From: Clostridiaceae bacterium
GTDB lineage: Bacteria > Bacillota > Clostridia > Oscillospirales > Acutalibacteraceae
Reading direction: 5' to 3'
Assembly: GCA_904501685.1 (NCBI GenBank)
Contig: CAJGBX010000065.1
Coordinates: forward strand, 1 to 7,271
DNA: 7,271 nt
Shown here: positions 1-5,723 of the stretch, piece after piece
Layout of the letters: every line of letters begins with the position of its first letter
How positions within the stretch are numbered: the first letter of the stretch is position 1
Program-made: the position numbers and the translations under genes
The notes under the pieces: generated by a model
Told to the model about the DNA's origin: nothing
The model's database searches: none
What the model saw: the letters and a program-made list of their open reading frames with translations, nothing else

Positions 1-293
1 ACCTCACGGTTGACCAAGCAGGTGATGTTAGGCGGGAAAAGCGAATAATCGTCATTTGCCGCTATCAGCAGAGCTACAACATCAGCCTCATACGAATACA
101 ATGCCAAGGCAGCGCCTAAATCGTGATTTTCGGCGTATTCGCCGGGTGAGTCGATGAGAAAATCATTGAATGCCATACCCTGAGTTTTAAGATAGTGGAT
201 TTTCTCACCTCTTAATGCCTGCGTCAGAGTAGTCTTTCCGCAACCGCTTCGACCGATAAGCAGAAGCTTTTTTAAGTTCTGGTTATCTCGCAT
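1..293 (-). CDS. pduV: PduV/EutP-type small GTPase (partial, C-terminus outside the window)
   Basis: A P-loop GTPase of the EutP/PduV family; family members associate with bacterial microcompartments, and their exact role is not settled. The visible 97 residues begin MRDNQNLKKLLLIGRSGCGK. They contain the Walker A/G1 loop G14-R-S-G-C-G-K-T21, a second conserved block (LTQALRGE...HY.KTQ, residues 23-38), and the G3 motif D48-S-P-G51 followed by EY. The hydrophobic strand EADVVALLIAAND (69-81) follows. The G4 (NKxD-type) motif lies beyond the edge. The wording resembles PduV more than enterobacterial EutP. The only usable start is the ATG at 293, because no ATG, GTG or TTG lies between it and the P-loop. 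This makes a 22-base overlap with the end of pduU and leaves only a weak AGG as ribosome binding site, so translation is probably coupled to pduU. Family assignment is firm; PduV rather than EutP is by similarity recalled from memory. Confidence 0.9.
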   Translation of the reverse strand, partial: MRDNQNLKKLLLIGRSGCGKTTLTQALRGEKIHYLKTQGMAFNDFLIDSPGEYAENHDLGAALALYSYEADVVALLIAANDDYSLFPPNITCLVNRE

Positions 294-646
294 ACGGCAA
301 AACCTAACTTATTAATTGCGTATTCCGTTACGGCAGTGAGCGCAGCCTCAACCTGTGAAACAGTACCGGTTACGATTACTGTACCGCTGAAGCGGTCGAC
401 AAAGCCTAACTCAACGCCCGACGACTTCATAGCAATGTCGCCTGCAATAATGGCGGTTTCACTTGGACTGAGTGTTAAAATACCGATTGCACCGGAGTGC
501 TCCTCAGCGGGGTCAAGTCCCAGCTTATAGTAAAGCACCTTGTCGGGATTGGCAATGATGTGTGCCAAGGTAATCTGCTTACCGGGGACAATTTCCTGAA
601 TAATACGTGCTTTGTTTTCGGCTGAAAGATAATCCTTAATATCCAT
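272..646 (-). CDS. pduU: PduU/EutS-type circularly permuted BMC shell protein
   Basis: A 124-residue hexamer-forming shell protein of a bacterial microcompartment. It shows the PduU/EutS signature of a permuted BMC domain: an N-terminal segment IIQEIVPGKQITLAHIIANP (15-34), which in the known structures builds a small beta-barrel over the pore, followed by GAIGILTLSPSETAIIAGDI (52-71) and GFVDRFSGTVIVTG (81-94). The C-terminal CEITRT resembles the end of enterobacterial PduU (CSITRT) more than EutS, hence the symbol. It is slightly longer than the approximately 116-residue PduU because of a short N-terminal extension (MDIKDYLSAENK). The ATG at 646 is preceded by a full AGGAGGT at 654-660 that runs into the TGA stop of the activating enzyme. 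It sits between that enzyme and the PduV GTPase. Permuted BMC proteins are usually minor shell components, so main shell hexamers should be encoded elsewhere. Confidence 0.93.
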   Translation of the reverse strand: MDIKDYLSAENKARIIQEIVPGKQITLAHIIANPDKVLYYKLGLDPAEEHSGAIGILTLSPSETAIIAGDIAMKSSGVELGFVDRFSGTVIVTGTVSQVEAALTAVTEYAINKLGFAVCEITRT

Positions 647-650
647 TCAA

Positions 651-1439
651 TCAACCTCCTAAATGTGTAGTAAGTCCGTATGCCTTGCAGATTTCTGAAA
701 GCTCTTGCATTTTTTCGTTGGTAGGTGACGGTACATCGCCCATTAAGTAGGGTCGGCCGAGTCCGTCATACTTATCCTTACCCATACGGTGGTAAGGTAA
801 AAGATGGATTTCGTTGACGTTAGGCAGAGAGGCGGTGAACTTTGCAATTTCACCGATTTCCTCAGCGGTATCGTTAAAGCCGGGTATAACCGGTACCCGG
901 ATAATCAAGCGTTTAGCCTTTTCGGCAATTTTCCCGGCATTTTGCAGTATCAGCTCATTTGGCTTTGTTGTAAATTCCTTATGCTTTGCCGAATTTATGT
1001 GTTTAATATCCATCAAAAACACATCAACCTCGGGAATAAACCGTTCAATAACGCTCCAATCGGCAAAAGCGGTGGTTTCAATTGCGGTGTTGATTCCGTT
1101 TTCGTGAGCCGCCTTAAGCAGTGCTACCGCAAAATCAGGTTGCCAGGTACATTCACCGCCCGAAAGTGTAAGACCGCCGTTGCTTCTGCGGTAGTAAGGA
1201 CGGTCACGCATAACCTCATCCATAACCTCTTGAACGGTTACATCATAGCCGGTTGTTTTAACCTTGCCCTTCTGGGTCATCAGCTGCACCTCGTAATTTT
1301 GCGATTCGGGGTTACAGCACCAACGGCATCTTAACGGACACCCTTTTAAAAACACGATAGTCCGAACACCTGGTCCGTCGTGGGTTGAGAAGCGTTGGAT
1401 ATCAAATATCCTGCCTCTTACATTATATATATCAGCCAT
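651..1439 (-). CDS. Glycyl radical enzyme activating enzyme (radical SAM), short form
   Basis: A radical-SAM enzyme that cleaves S-adenosylmethionine reductively and abstracts hydrogen from the glycine of the neighbouring glycyl radical enzyme. The cluster motif C34-x3-C38-x2-C41 is preceded by the family signature STHDGPGVRT (18-27) and FLKGCP. Later family blocks are GGLTLSGGE (88-96), the DIKH motif (144-147), RVPVIPGFND (181-190) and LPYHRMG (214-220). At 262 residues it resembles pyruvate formate-lyase activase in length. It lacks the Cys-rich ferredoxin-like insert that usually follows the first cluster in activases of dehydratase-type enzymes: between C42 and C97 there is no cysteine at all. 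The residue after the SGGE motif is Cys (C97), where many relatives have Pro. Its ATG directly abuts the stop of the glycyl radical enzyme gene (TAAATG), and its Shine-Dalgarno lies inside that gene's last codons, so the enzyme and activator should be made together. Confidence 0.95.
   Translation of the reverse strand: MADIYNVRGRIFDIQRFSTHDGPGVRTIVFLKGCPLRCRWCCNPESQNYEVQLMTQKGKVKTTGYDVTVQEVMDEVMRDRPYYRRSNGGLTLSGGECTWQPDFAVALLKAAHENGINTAIETTAFADWSVIERFIPEVDVFLMDIKHINSAKHKEFTTKPNELILQNAGKIAEKAKRLIIRVPVIPGFNDTAEEIGEIAKFTASLPNVNEIHLLPYHRMGKDKYDGLGRPYLMGDVPSPTNEKMQELSEICKAYGLTTHLGG
653..660 (-). promoter_or_regulatory. Ribosome binding site of pduU overlapping the activase stop
   Basis: AGGAGGTT on the minus strand, made of the last codons of the activating enzyme and the first base of its TGA stop (651-653), with seven bases between GGAGGT and the pduU ATG at 646. 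It is a near-perfect anti-16S match and supports strong translation of the shell protein as well as the chosen start. Confidence 0.75.
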
Positions 1440-3968
1440 TTAAAATTCCCCCTGCTCGGTACGGTTGATAATATCATCCTGCAACGAGCGTGAAAGTGTA
1501 GTGAACAACGCACTGTAGCCTGCAACACGAACTACCAAGGATTTATATTTTTCAGGGTTTTTCTGAGCATCTCTTAAGGTTTCGCGGCTGACAACATTGA
1601 ACTGCATATGGCTGCCCTTTTGGTCAAAGTATCCGCGGACCAAGGCGACAAAGCTTTCAAGTCCGCTTTCGCCTGCCAGTGCGCTCGGGTGGAATTTCAT
1701 ATTAAACAGAGTTCCGTTCGAAGCAATATAGTGGTCAAGCTTTGAAACCGAGTTAGCGGCGGCTGTAGGGCCCTTTACGTCACGTCCTGCGGCAGGTGAA
1801 ACGCCGTCTGCAACCGGAGTGTTAGCCAAACGTCCGTCAGGCGTTGCACCGGTTTGTGCACCCAAGGGTACGTTTGCCGAAACAGGGTAAAGACCTGCCT
1901 GATACTGACCGCCTCTGGGGTTGCGGTAGTTCAGCATAGGCTTAGTGTAGGTATAGGCAACATCCCTTGCAAAGCTGTCAACCTCACCTATATCGTTACC
2001 GAACTTCGGCAGACTGCCGATTCGGTCCAGCAGCGCATCATAACGTGCCTTTTGTTCGTCGGAACAGTTGTTTTTAACCACCGTTTCGTAAATAGTCTGA
2101 ACATCCTCGCGTGACAGTGCCTTGCCGCTTTCAATAAAGCTCTTGGCGACCTCGGTCGTGATGGTTTCGGCGATTTTGGAATCCATATCCTTGCCGTAGT
2201 TGTTCTCAAGAGCTTCCTTATATTCAGCCATTGTGACCGACTTTTCCTCAAATACTAAGCGTTTAATGGCATACAAGGAGTCGGCCATATTTGCTATACC
2301 GAAGCCCTGAGGTCCGGTGAAGTTGTAAATAGCTCCGCCCTCCTGCAGGGATTTACCTCTGCCGATGCAATCCTCTACCATTGATGACTGGAACGGTAAC
2401 GGACAACGCTCTGCGTGAGCCAGGTCAATAGCGTTGTCGGCATTGACAAGCAGCTCGATAAAGTAAATCATCTGCTGTTTATAAGCGTCATAGAACTCGT
2501 CAAACGAGGTCATTTTAGTAACATCGCCGGTCCGGGGGCCTATTTGCACACCCTTGTCCATACCGTTGGAGAATACCAATTCCAAGGGACGGCACATATT
2601 AAAGAATGCGGCGTCATGCCAGCCGTCGGTTTTTGCAGACTTTTGCGGCTCAACACAACCGATAATGTTGTAGTCTCTTGCATCCTCTAAGGTCAAGCCT
2701 CTTGATTGAAGCGAGGGGATAATAACCTCATCATTATAGTAGGCAGGCAAACCGACACCGGTCCGTGTGACCTCGGCGGCACGAAGCATAAACTCGTGCG
2801 GAGTTCCGTTCCAAACACGAACCGAGAAAGAGGGCTGAGGTAAATGAACGTGCATAGTTGCGTTCATACACATATAGGAAATATCATTTGTAGCGTCCTG
2901 ACCGTTGGAGTCCTGACCGCCGACGATAAGGTTCTGGAACAGACTGTAGCCTGCAAAACCCTCAGCCGAGGCGGCATCACGCACCTTGTTAAGGTCGTTT
3001 AATTTGACCCAGATACAATCAATCAGCTCCTGAGCAAACTCACGTGTGATAGCACCCTTTTCCAAGTCTGCCTCGTAATAAGGGTACATATATTGGTCAA
3101 AGCGGCCCGGAGAAATCGAGTGTCCGCTCGACTCGGTTTGCAAAAGCATCTGTACGAACCAAAACGACTGACAAGCCTCATAAAATGAGCCGGCACCGTT
3201 GGCGGGAACATTTGAACAGTTGGCGGCAATCTTTAAAAGCTCAGCCTTGCGTTTTTCGTCGGTGCAGGCGGCAGCTTCGGCTTTGGCTAAAGTTGCATAA
3301 CGCTTGGCGTAATCACAAACAGCGTTACAGCTTATGATTACTGCCTGTAAAAACTGAAAACGCTTTGAATAGTCACCGTCGGCAACATTCAACTTTGCAA
3401 TAGCAGCTTCAGCCTCTTTAATAATACCCTTAAAGCCGATTTTCAAAACCTTGCCGTAGTCAACGGTTACGTGACCGATACCGTTATAGAAGTAGTTACC
3501 CGGTGTGAACATATTGTGGTCAATGGCGGCCAAGGCGTCAGGGGACATATAGGAGGTAGCAAGCTCACTTGTGGTTTTGCCTGCCCAGTAAGGATAAACC
3601 TTTCGAAGAGTTTCCCGGGTTTTTTCTGAAATGTAAAACGGGTCGGCACTTCGGGTGGCTATGGTATCAAACTCATCCTGCAACCAGGTGTAGGAGTATT
3701 CGGGGAAAACCTGACATCCTCGGGGAGCCTTTGTATTGCTTCCGACAACCAGCTCAAGCGGGCGGATAGTGATAGGCAGTTTTTCCAAAATATGCTCGAA
3801 GGCCTTGGCTCTTCGCAAAATTATAGGCAAATGCTCAGTTTCCTTGTAAGACTCGGTCAGTAAAACGGCACGGTCAGCCTCAATCTCGGGCATTTTAAGG
3901 AATAAATGCTCGATAAGCTTACCGATACGCTCACTTTTTTCGATTTTTGCACTGTAAACAGGTCTCAT
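1440..3968 (-). CDS. Glycyl radical glycerol/1,2-propanediol dehydratase, B12-independent, microcompartment-associated
   Basis: An 842-residue glycyl radical enzyme (PFL-like domain plus C-terminal glycine-radical domain). The thiyl/acid motif is G437-C438-V439-E440-P. The glycine loop is RVAGYSA with G817 as radical site. The residues known to form the active site of the Clostridium butyricum B12-independent glycerol dehydratase (His164, His281, Ser282, Cys433, Glu435, Asp447, Gly763) align with H166, H283, S284, C438, E440, D452 and G817. GWHDAAFFN (449-457) is typical of diol dehydratases and argues against choline lyase or pyruvate formate-lyase. Propanediol is the more likely substrate given the PduU/PduV neighbours; glycerol is possible. 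Compared with the C. butyricum enzyme it has an extra segment at about 591-650 with two amphipathic helices, and no N-terminal extension. It is the first gene of the operon. The ATG at 3968 has GGAGGT (3978-3983) nine bases upstream. Confidence 0.95.
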   Translation of the reverse strand: MRPVYSAKIEKSERIGKLIEHLFLKMPEIEADRAVLLTESYKETEHLPIILRRAKAFEHILEKLPITIRPLELVVGSNTKAPRGCQVFPEYSYTWLQDEFDTIATRSADPFYISEKTRETLRKVYPYWAGKTTSELATSYMSPDALAAIDHNMFTPGNYFYNGIGHVTVDYGKVLKIGFKGIIKEAEAAIAKLNVADGDYSKRFQFLQAVIISCNAVCDYAKRYATLAKAEAAACTDEKRKAELLKIAANCSNVPANGAGSFYEACQSFWFVQMLLQTESSGHSISPGRFDQYMYPYYEADLEKGAITREFAQELIDCIWVKLNDLNKVRDAASAEGFAGYSLFQNLIVGGQDSNGQDATNDISYMCMNATMHVHLPQPSFSVRVWNGTPHEFMLRAAEVTRTGVGLPAYYNDEVIIPSLQSRGLTLEDARDYNIIGCVEPQKSAKTDGWHDAAFFNMCRPLELVFSNGMDKGVQIGPRTGDVTKMTSFDEFYDAYKQQMIYFIELLVNADNAIDLAHAERCPLPFQSSMVEDCIGRGKSLQEGGAIYNFTGPQGFGIANMADSLYAIKRLVFEEKSVTMAEYKEALENNYGKDMDSKIAETITTEVAKSFIESGKALSREDVQTIYETVVKNNCSDEQKARYDALLDRIGSLPKFGNDIGEVDSFARDVAYTYTKPMLNYRNPRGGQYQAGLYPVSANVPLGAQTGATPDGRLANTPVADGVSPAAGRDVKGPTAAANSVSKLDHYIASNGTLFNMKFHPSALAGESGLESFVALVRGYFDQKGSHMQFNVVSRETLRDAQKNPEKYKSLVVRVAGYSALFTTLSRSLQDDIINRTEQGEF
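1448..1453 (-). promoter_or_regulatory. Ribosome binding site of the activating enzyme inside the dehydratase gene
   Basis: AGGGGG on the minus strand, formed by the Gln-Gly codons just before the dehydratase stop and eight bases before the activase ATG at 1439. Since TAA and ATG touch, ribosomes ending on the dehydratase can restart on the activase. This fixes the ATG at 1439 as the start. Confidence 0.7.
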
Positions 3969-4017
3969 AGTATGTATACCTCCAAAAAAGGCTAATATCT
4001 CACGTTAATTTACAATC

Positions 4018-4046
4018 ATTCTAGCATAAAACCACATAAATGTCAA
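4018..4046 (-). promoter_or_regulatory. Sigma-A promoter of the dehydratase/microcompartment operon
   Basis: On the minus strand the -35 box is TTGACA (4041-4046), the spacer is exactly 17 bases (4024-4040), and the -10 box is TAGAAT (4018-4023), with TG one base upstream giving an extended -10. Transcription should start near 4011, leaving a leader of about 42 bases. The spacer is filled almost entirely by one copy of a 13-bp direct repeat, so a bound regulator would directly block or reposition RNA polymerase. A promoter this close to consensus suggests control mainly by a repressor, which is inference. Confidence 0.8.
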
Positions 4047-4063
4047 CACAAAAACCACATAAA
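4028..4063 (-). repeat. Two 13-bp direct repeats (TTTATGTGGTTTT), probable operator
   Basis: The sequence AAAACCACATAAA (plus strand) occurs exactly at 4028-4040 and again at 4051-4063, a 23-bp pitch or about two helical turns. The first copy fills the -35/-10 spacer and the second lies immediately upstream of the -35 box. Same-face tandem sites of this kind suit regulators that bind direct repeats (for example AraC- or DeoR-type proteins), but no such regulator gene is in the window and I cannot name the factor. Confidence 0.65.
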
Positions 4064-4152
4064 AACAGAAAAACAACGAAAAATCCAAAGAAAAATTCTT
4101 GATTTCAAAAAAATAACGGAAAAGAATAATTACACCAAGATATTTACATAGC

Positions 4153-4182
4153 AAAAGCGAGGTGAAATTCACCTCGCTTTTT
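4153..4182. terminator. Bidirectional intrinsic terminator after the permease gene
   Basis: AAAAGCGAGGTGA, loop AAT, TCACCTCGCTTTTT: a perfect 9-bp GC-rich stem extended by A/T pairs, with a T run on the plus strand and an equivalent one on the minus strand. It lies about 90 bases past the permease stop, so it should end that minus-strand transcript and insulate the GRM promoter. Its 29-base core recurs exactly at 7092-7120. Confidence 0.85.
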
Positions 4183-4273
4183 AGAAAAATACGTATTTCG
4201 TTGTATTTATCAGATAGGAATAAATAAATTTATATAAGAACAGTAAAATTAATTTAAAGATATTCTTGTCTGT

Positions 4274-5479
4274 TTAGGAGAAGAATATGATTACGAATTG
4301 GCTTACCAGCACTACAGAGATCAGAGCGATGGGGTAGGTGGCAGCGTAGGCGGAAGCTACATCCTCGGTGCCGGTCACATGAATCAGCGTACCCAAGGCA
4401 GGAGTGGAGGTCATACCACCGGTGATGGAACCCAGGTTGTTAAACAAGGGTAGCTTGAGCAAATACTTTGCCATAAGGAATCCGATGATCATGGGTAAAA
4501 TGGTCATAGCCATACCGTACAGGAAGTATACAGGCTGGAACAGCTCGACAAAGCGTGAGCCGCCGGAGATGCCCGCACCCATAAGGAAGAACACCAGACC
4601 CAGTTCCCGCAAGGACTTGAGGGTAGTGGTCTTGGGCATAATATTCACAGGACCGATATGTAAGAAATGACCGAACAGCAGGCCGGATAGCAAGCAACCT
4701 CCGGTGGTGGTCAGTGAGAAATTACCAAACTTCAGGCTGCCGATGGCAATTCCGATAAGTACAGCCAATGCAAAGGGCATAAAGCCGAAGTCGTCCATAT
4801 CAATGAGCTTGCCCTCGTAGGTCTTTTTCTTGCCCGTGTCAGCAGCGGCAATCTTCTGACGCTCTGCTTCTACATCGACACGCATAAGCTTGGGCATCAG
4901 CTGAACAAACAGTACTACGCCTACAACACCAAACAGGTAGGCAATGCCGTAACCGGTAGAAACATGATCCACAAGCTCTGCTGACACAGTACCTTTGGCG
5001 GCGGAGAAGGCAGGGGTGGAGGTGAGGGCGCCGGAGAAGATACCGGTCATCATGGCGGTCAGCTCACTGTTAGTGAGATCGGTAAAGTTTCTGCCCAACA
5101 TAATGCAGCCGGTGCAGGTCAGACCGCCTGCTACGATAATCACAAGGCCCAAAAGTATATAGGACTTGAAATTCTTTTTAAAGTTGGCGACGAAGCCGGG
5201 GCCCGCGATAAAGCCGACAGCGGTAACGAAGAACATGAGACCTAGATTTTCCACGATTTTCAGTGCATCGCTGACGAAGGATTGTTCTTTTACGGTGAGG
5301 GCAGCGGCCAAGTCCTTGTAGAAGATACAACCGAACACCAGAGCAACGATGAAAACGCCGGCAGTACCCAGGTTGATGCCCTTGATTGTGATACGGCCGA
5401 GAAGGTAACCCACAGCAATCACAGCAAACAAGCAAAGCATCATAAAGGCAACGCCGGTAGATGCGGTAAATGTAAACAT
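4274..5479 (-). CDS. AspT/YidE-type membrane permease, short form without regulatory domains
   Basis: A 401-residue polytopic membrane protein of the aspartate:alanine exchanger/YidE-YbjL family. It shows the family's internal duplication: LGLMFFVTAVG...G (79-95) with GALTSTPAF (150-158) in the first half, and LGLVFFLMGAGISGG (293-307) with GGMTSTPAL (354-362) in the second. I count roughly ten hydrophobic segments. A short charged loop (about 197-230, rich in Lys, Glu and Asp) joins the halves, where AspT and YbjL (about 540-560 residues) carry two TrkA_C domains; these are absent. Substrate is unknown; family members exchange amino acids or carboxylates. It has its own promoter and terminator, so it is not part of the GRM operon. 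The ATG at 5479 has AAGGAG (5489-5494) nine bases upstream. The gene looks richer in GC than its flanking spacers. Membrane family is secure, function is not. Confidence 0.88.
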   Translation of the reverse strand: MFTFTASTGVAFMMLCLFAVIAVGYLLGRITIKGINLGTAGVFIVALVFGCIFYKDLAAALTVKEQSFVSDALKIVENLGLMFFVTAVGFIAGPGFVANFKKNFKSYILLGLVIIVAGGLTCTGCIMLGRNFTDLTNSELTAMMTGIFSGALTSTPAFSAAKGTVSAELVDHVSTGYGIAYLFGVVGVVLFVQLMPKLMRVDVEAERQKIAAADTGKKKTYEGKLIDMDDFGFMPFALAVLIGIAIGSLKFGNFSLTTTGGCLLSGLLFGHFLHIGPVNIMPKTTTLKSLRELGLVFFLMGAGISGGSRFVELFQPVYFLYGMAMTILPMIIGFLMAKYLLKLPLFNNLGSITGGMTSTPALGTLIHVTGTEDVASAYAATYPIALISVVLVSQFVIIFFS

Positions 5480-5490
5480 ATCAATCTGCT

Positions 5491-5516
5491 CCTTACATTA
5501 TAAATATTTTGTAAGG
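5491..5516 (-). promoter_or_regulatory. Inverted repeat over the permease transcription start and ribosome binding site
   Basis: CCTTACA (minus strand, 5510-5516), 12 AT-rich bases, TGTAAGG (5491-5497): a perfect 7-bp dyad that begins right after the -10 box. Its second arm contains part of the AAGGAG Shine-Dalgarno (5489-5494). It could be a repressor operator at the start site, or, if transcription starts at or before 5516, an RNA hairpin that hides the ribosome binding site. The sequence alone cannot decide. Confidence 0.55.
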
Positions 5517-5517
5517 T

Positions 5518-5546
5518 ATTATAGCACTTTTGAATCTTTAAGTCAA
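5518..5546 (-). promoter_or_regulatory. Sigma-A promoter of the permease gene
   Basis: On the minus strand: -35 TTGACT (5541-5546), 17-base spacer (5524-5540), -10 TATAAT (5518-5523) with TG one base upstream (extended -10). The start of transcription should fall near 5511, only about 32 bases before the ATG, so the leader consists almost entirely of the inverted repeat and the ribosome binding site. Confidence 0.85.
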
Positions 5547-5612
5547 CAAGTTTCAATACCGAAAAGAATAAATATAAAAGCAACAAGGTAGCAAAGCCGA
5601 CATTATTTATTA

Positions 5613-5650
5613 TATTATTTTTTGTAGTTTTCTAAAAATTCTAAATTATA
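5613..5650 (-). pseudogene. Possible remnant of the 3' end of a gene related to the one at the right edge
   Basis: On the minus strand 5650 to 5615 reads Y-N-L-E-F-L-E-N-Y-K-K-stop and is preceded by an in-frame TGA (5651-5653), so nothing longer is open. The right-edge gene ends S-N-F-L-E-N-Y-K-N-N-E-stop, sharing FLENYK and a 14-base exact DNA match (5625-5638 = 7196-7209), both close to a stop. Either this is a leftover gene end, a duplicated insertion site, or chance in AT-rich DNA. Confidence 0.3.
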
Positions 5651-5663
5651 TCATTTTTTAAAT

Positions 5664-5684
5664 TACGCAAGTGCGTATACGCAA
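5664..5684. promoter_or_regulatory. TACGCAA half-site cluster with a 12-bp palindrome upstream of the regulator gene
   Basis: TACGCAA occurs at 5664-5670 and 5678-5684 in the same direction, with an inverted TGCGTA (5672-5677) between them, making the perfect palindrome TGCGTATACGCA (5672-5683). The cluster lies 40-60 bases before the ATG of the Cro/C1-type regulator, in the divergent spacer shared with the permease. Autoregulation by that regulator is the natural guess. The regulator's promoter is not clear; a weak candidate is TTGTAG (5622-5627) with TTATAT (5646-5651) at an 18-base spacing, which would put this cluster just past the start. Confidence 0.5.
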
Positions 5685-5710
5685 TAATGTAAAAATACAT
5701 ACAATATCTT

Positions 5711-5717
5711 TGAGGTG
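5711..5717 (+). promoter_or_regulatory. Ribosome binding site that decides the regulator start
   Basis: TGAGGTG sits six bases before the ATG at 5724. A GTG at 5715-5717 is in frame and would add three residues, but it is part of this Shine-Dalgarno and has no site of its own, so the ATG is preferred. Confidence 0.7.
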
Positions 5718-5723
5718 AAAATA

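Larger units (their letters stand above)
3969..4273. other. Intergenic region between the permease and the GRM operon, no gene
   Basis: This 305-base AT-rich spacer holds no convincing reading frame on either strand. From right to left it contains the 3' untranslated part of the permease transcript with a 12-bp palindrome (AAATACGTATTT, 4187-4198), the bidirectional terminator hairpin at 4153-4182, an A-rich stretch at about 4060-4140 that is T-rich on the operon strand and could act as an UP element, the repeat-bearing promoter of the dehydratase operon, and its leader of roughly 40 bases with the Shine-Dalgarno at 3978-3983. I see no riboswitch or T-box structure. Confidence 0.7.

Noticed and set aside
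272..646. Naming the shell protein EutS and the GTPase EutP, implying ethanolamine use
   Set aside because: Both read closer to PduU and PduV, and no ethanolamine ammonia-lyase is visible; the glycyl radical dehydratase fits propanediol.
804..1334. Open frame of 176 codons on the plus strand opposite the activating enzyme
   Set aside because: It lies wholly within a gene with clear radical-SAM motifs on the other strand and has no recognisable domain of its own.
1440..3968. Choline trimethylamine-lyase (CutC) as identity of the glycyl radical enzyme
   Set aside because: The active-site surroundings (GHV at 165-167, GHS at 282-284, GWHDAAFFN at 449-457) match glycerol/propanediol dehydratases, there is no CutC-like N-terminal extension, and the neighbours are PduU/PduV-like.
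4028..4063. CRISPR-like repeat pair
   Set aside because: Only two 13-bp units with a 10-base gap, placed on a promoter; far too short for a CRISPR array.
5715..5717. GTG as the start of the small regulator
   Set aside because: It is part of the TGAGGTG ribosome binding site serving the ATG at 5724.
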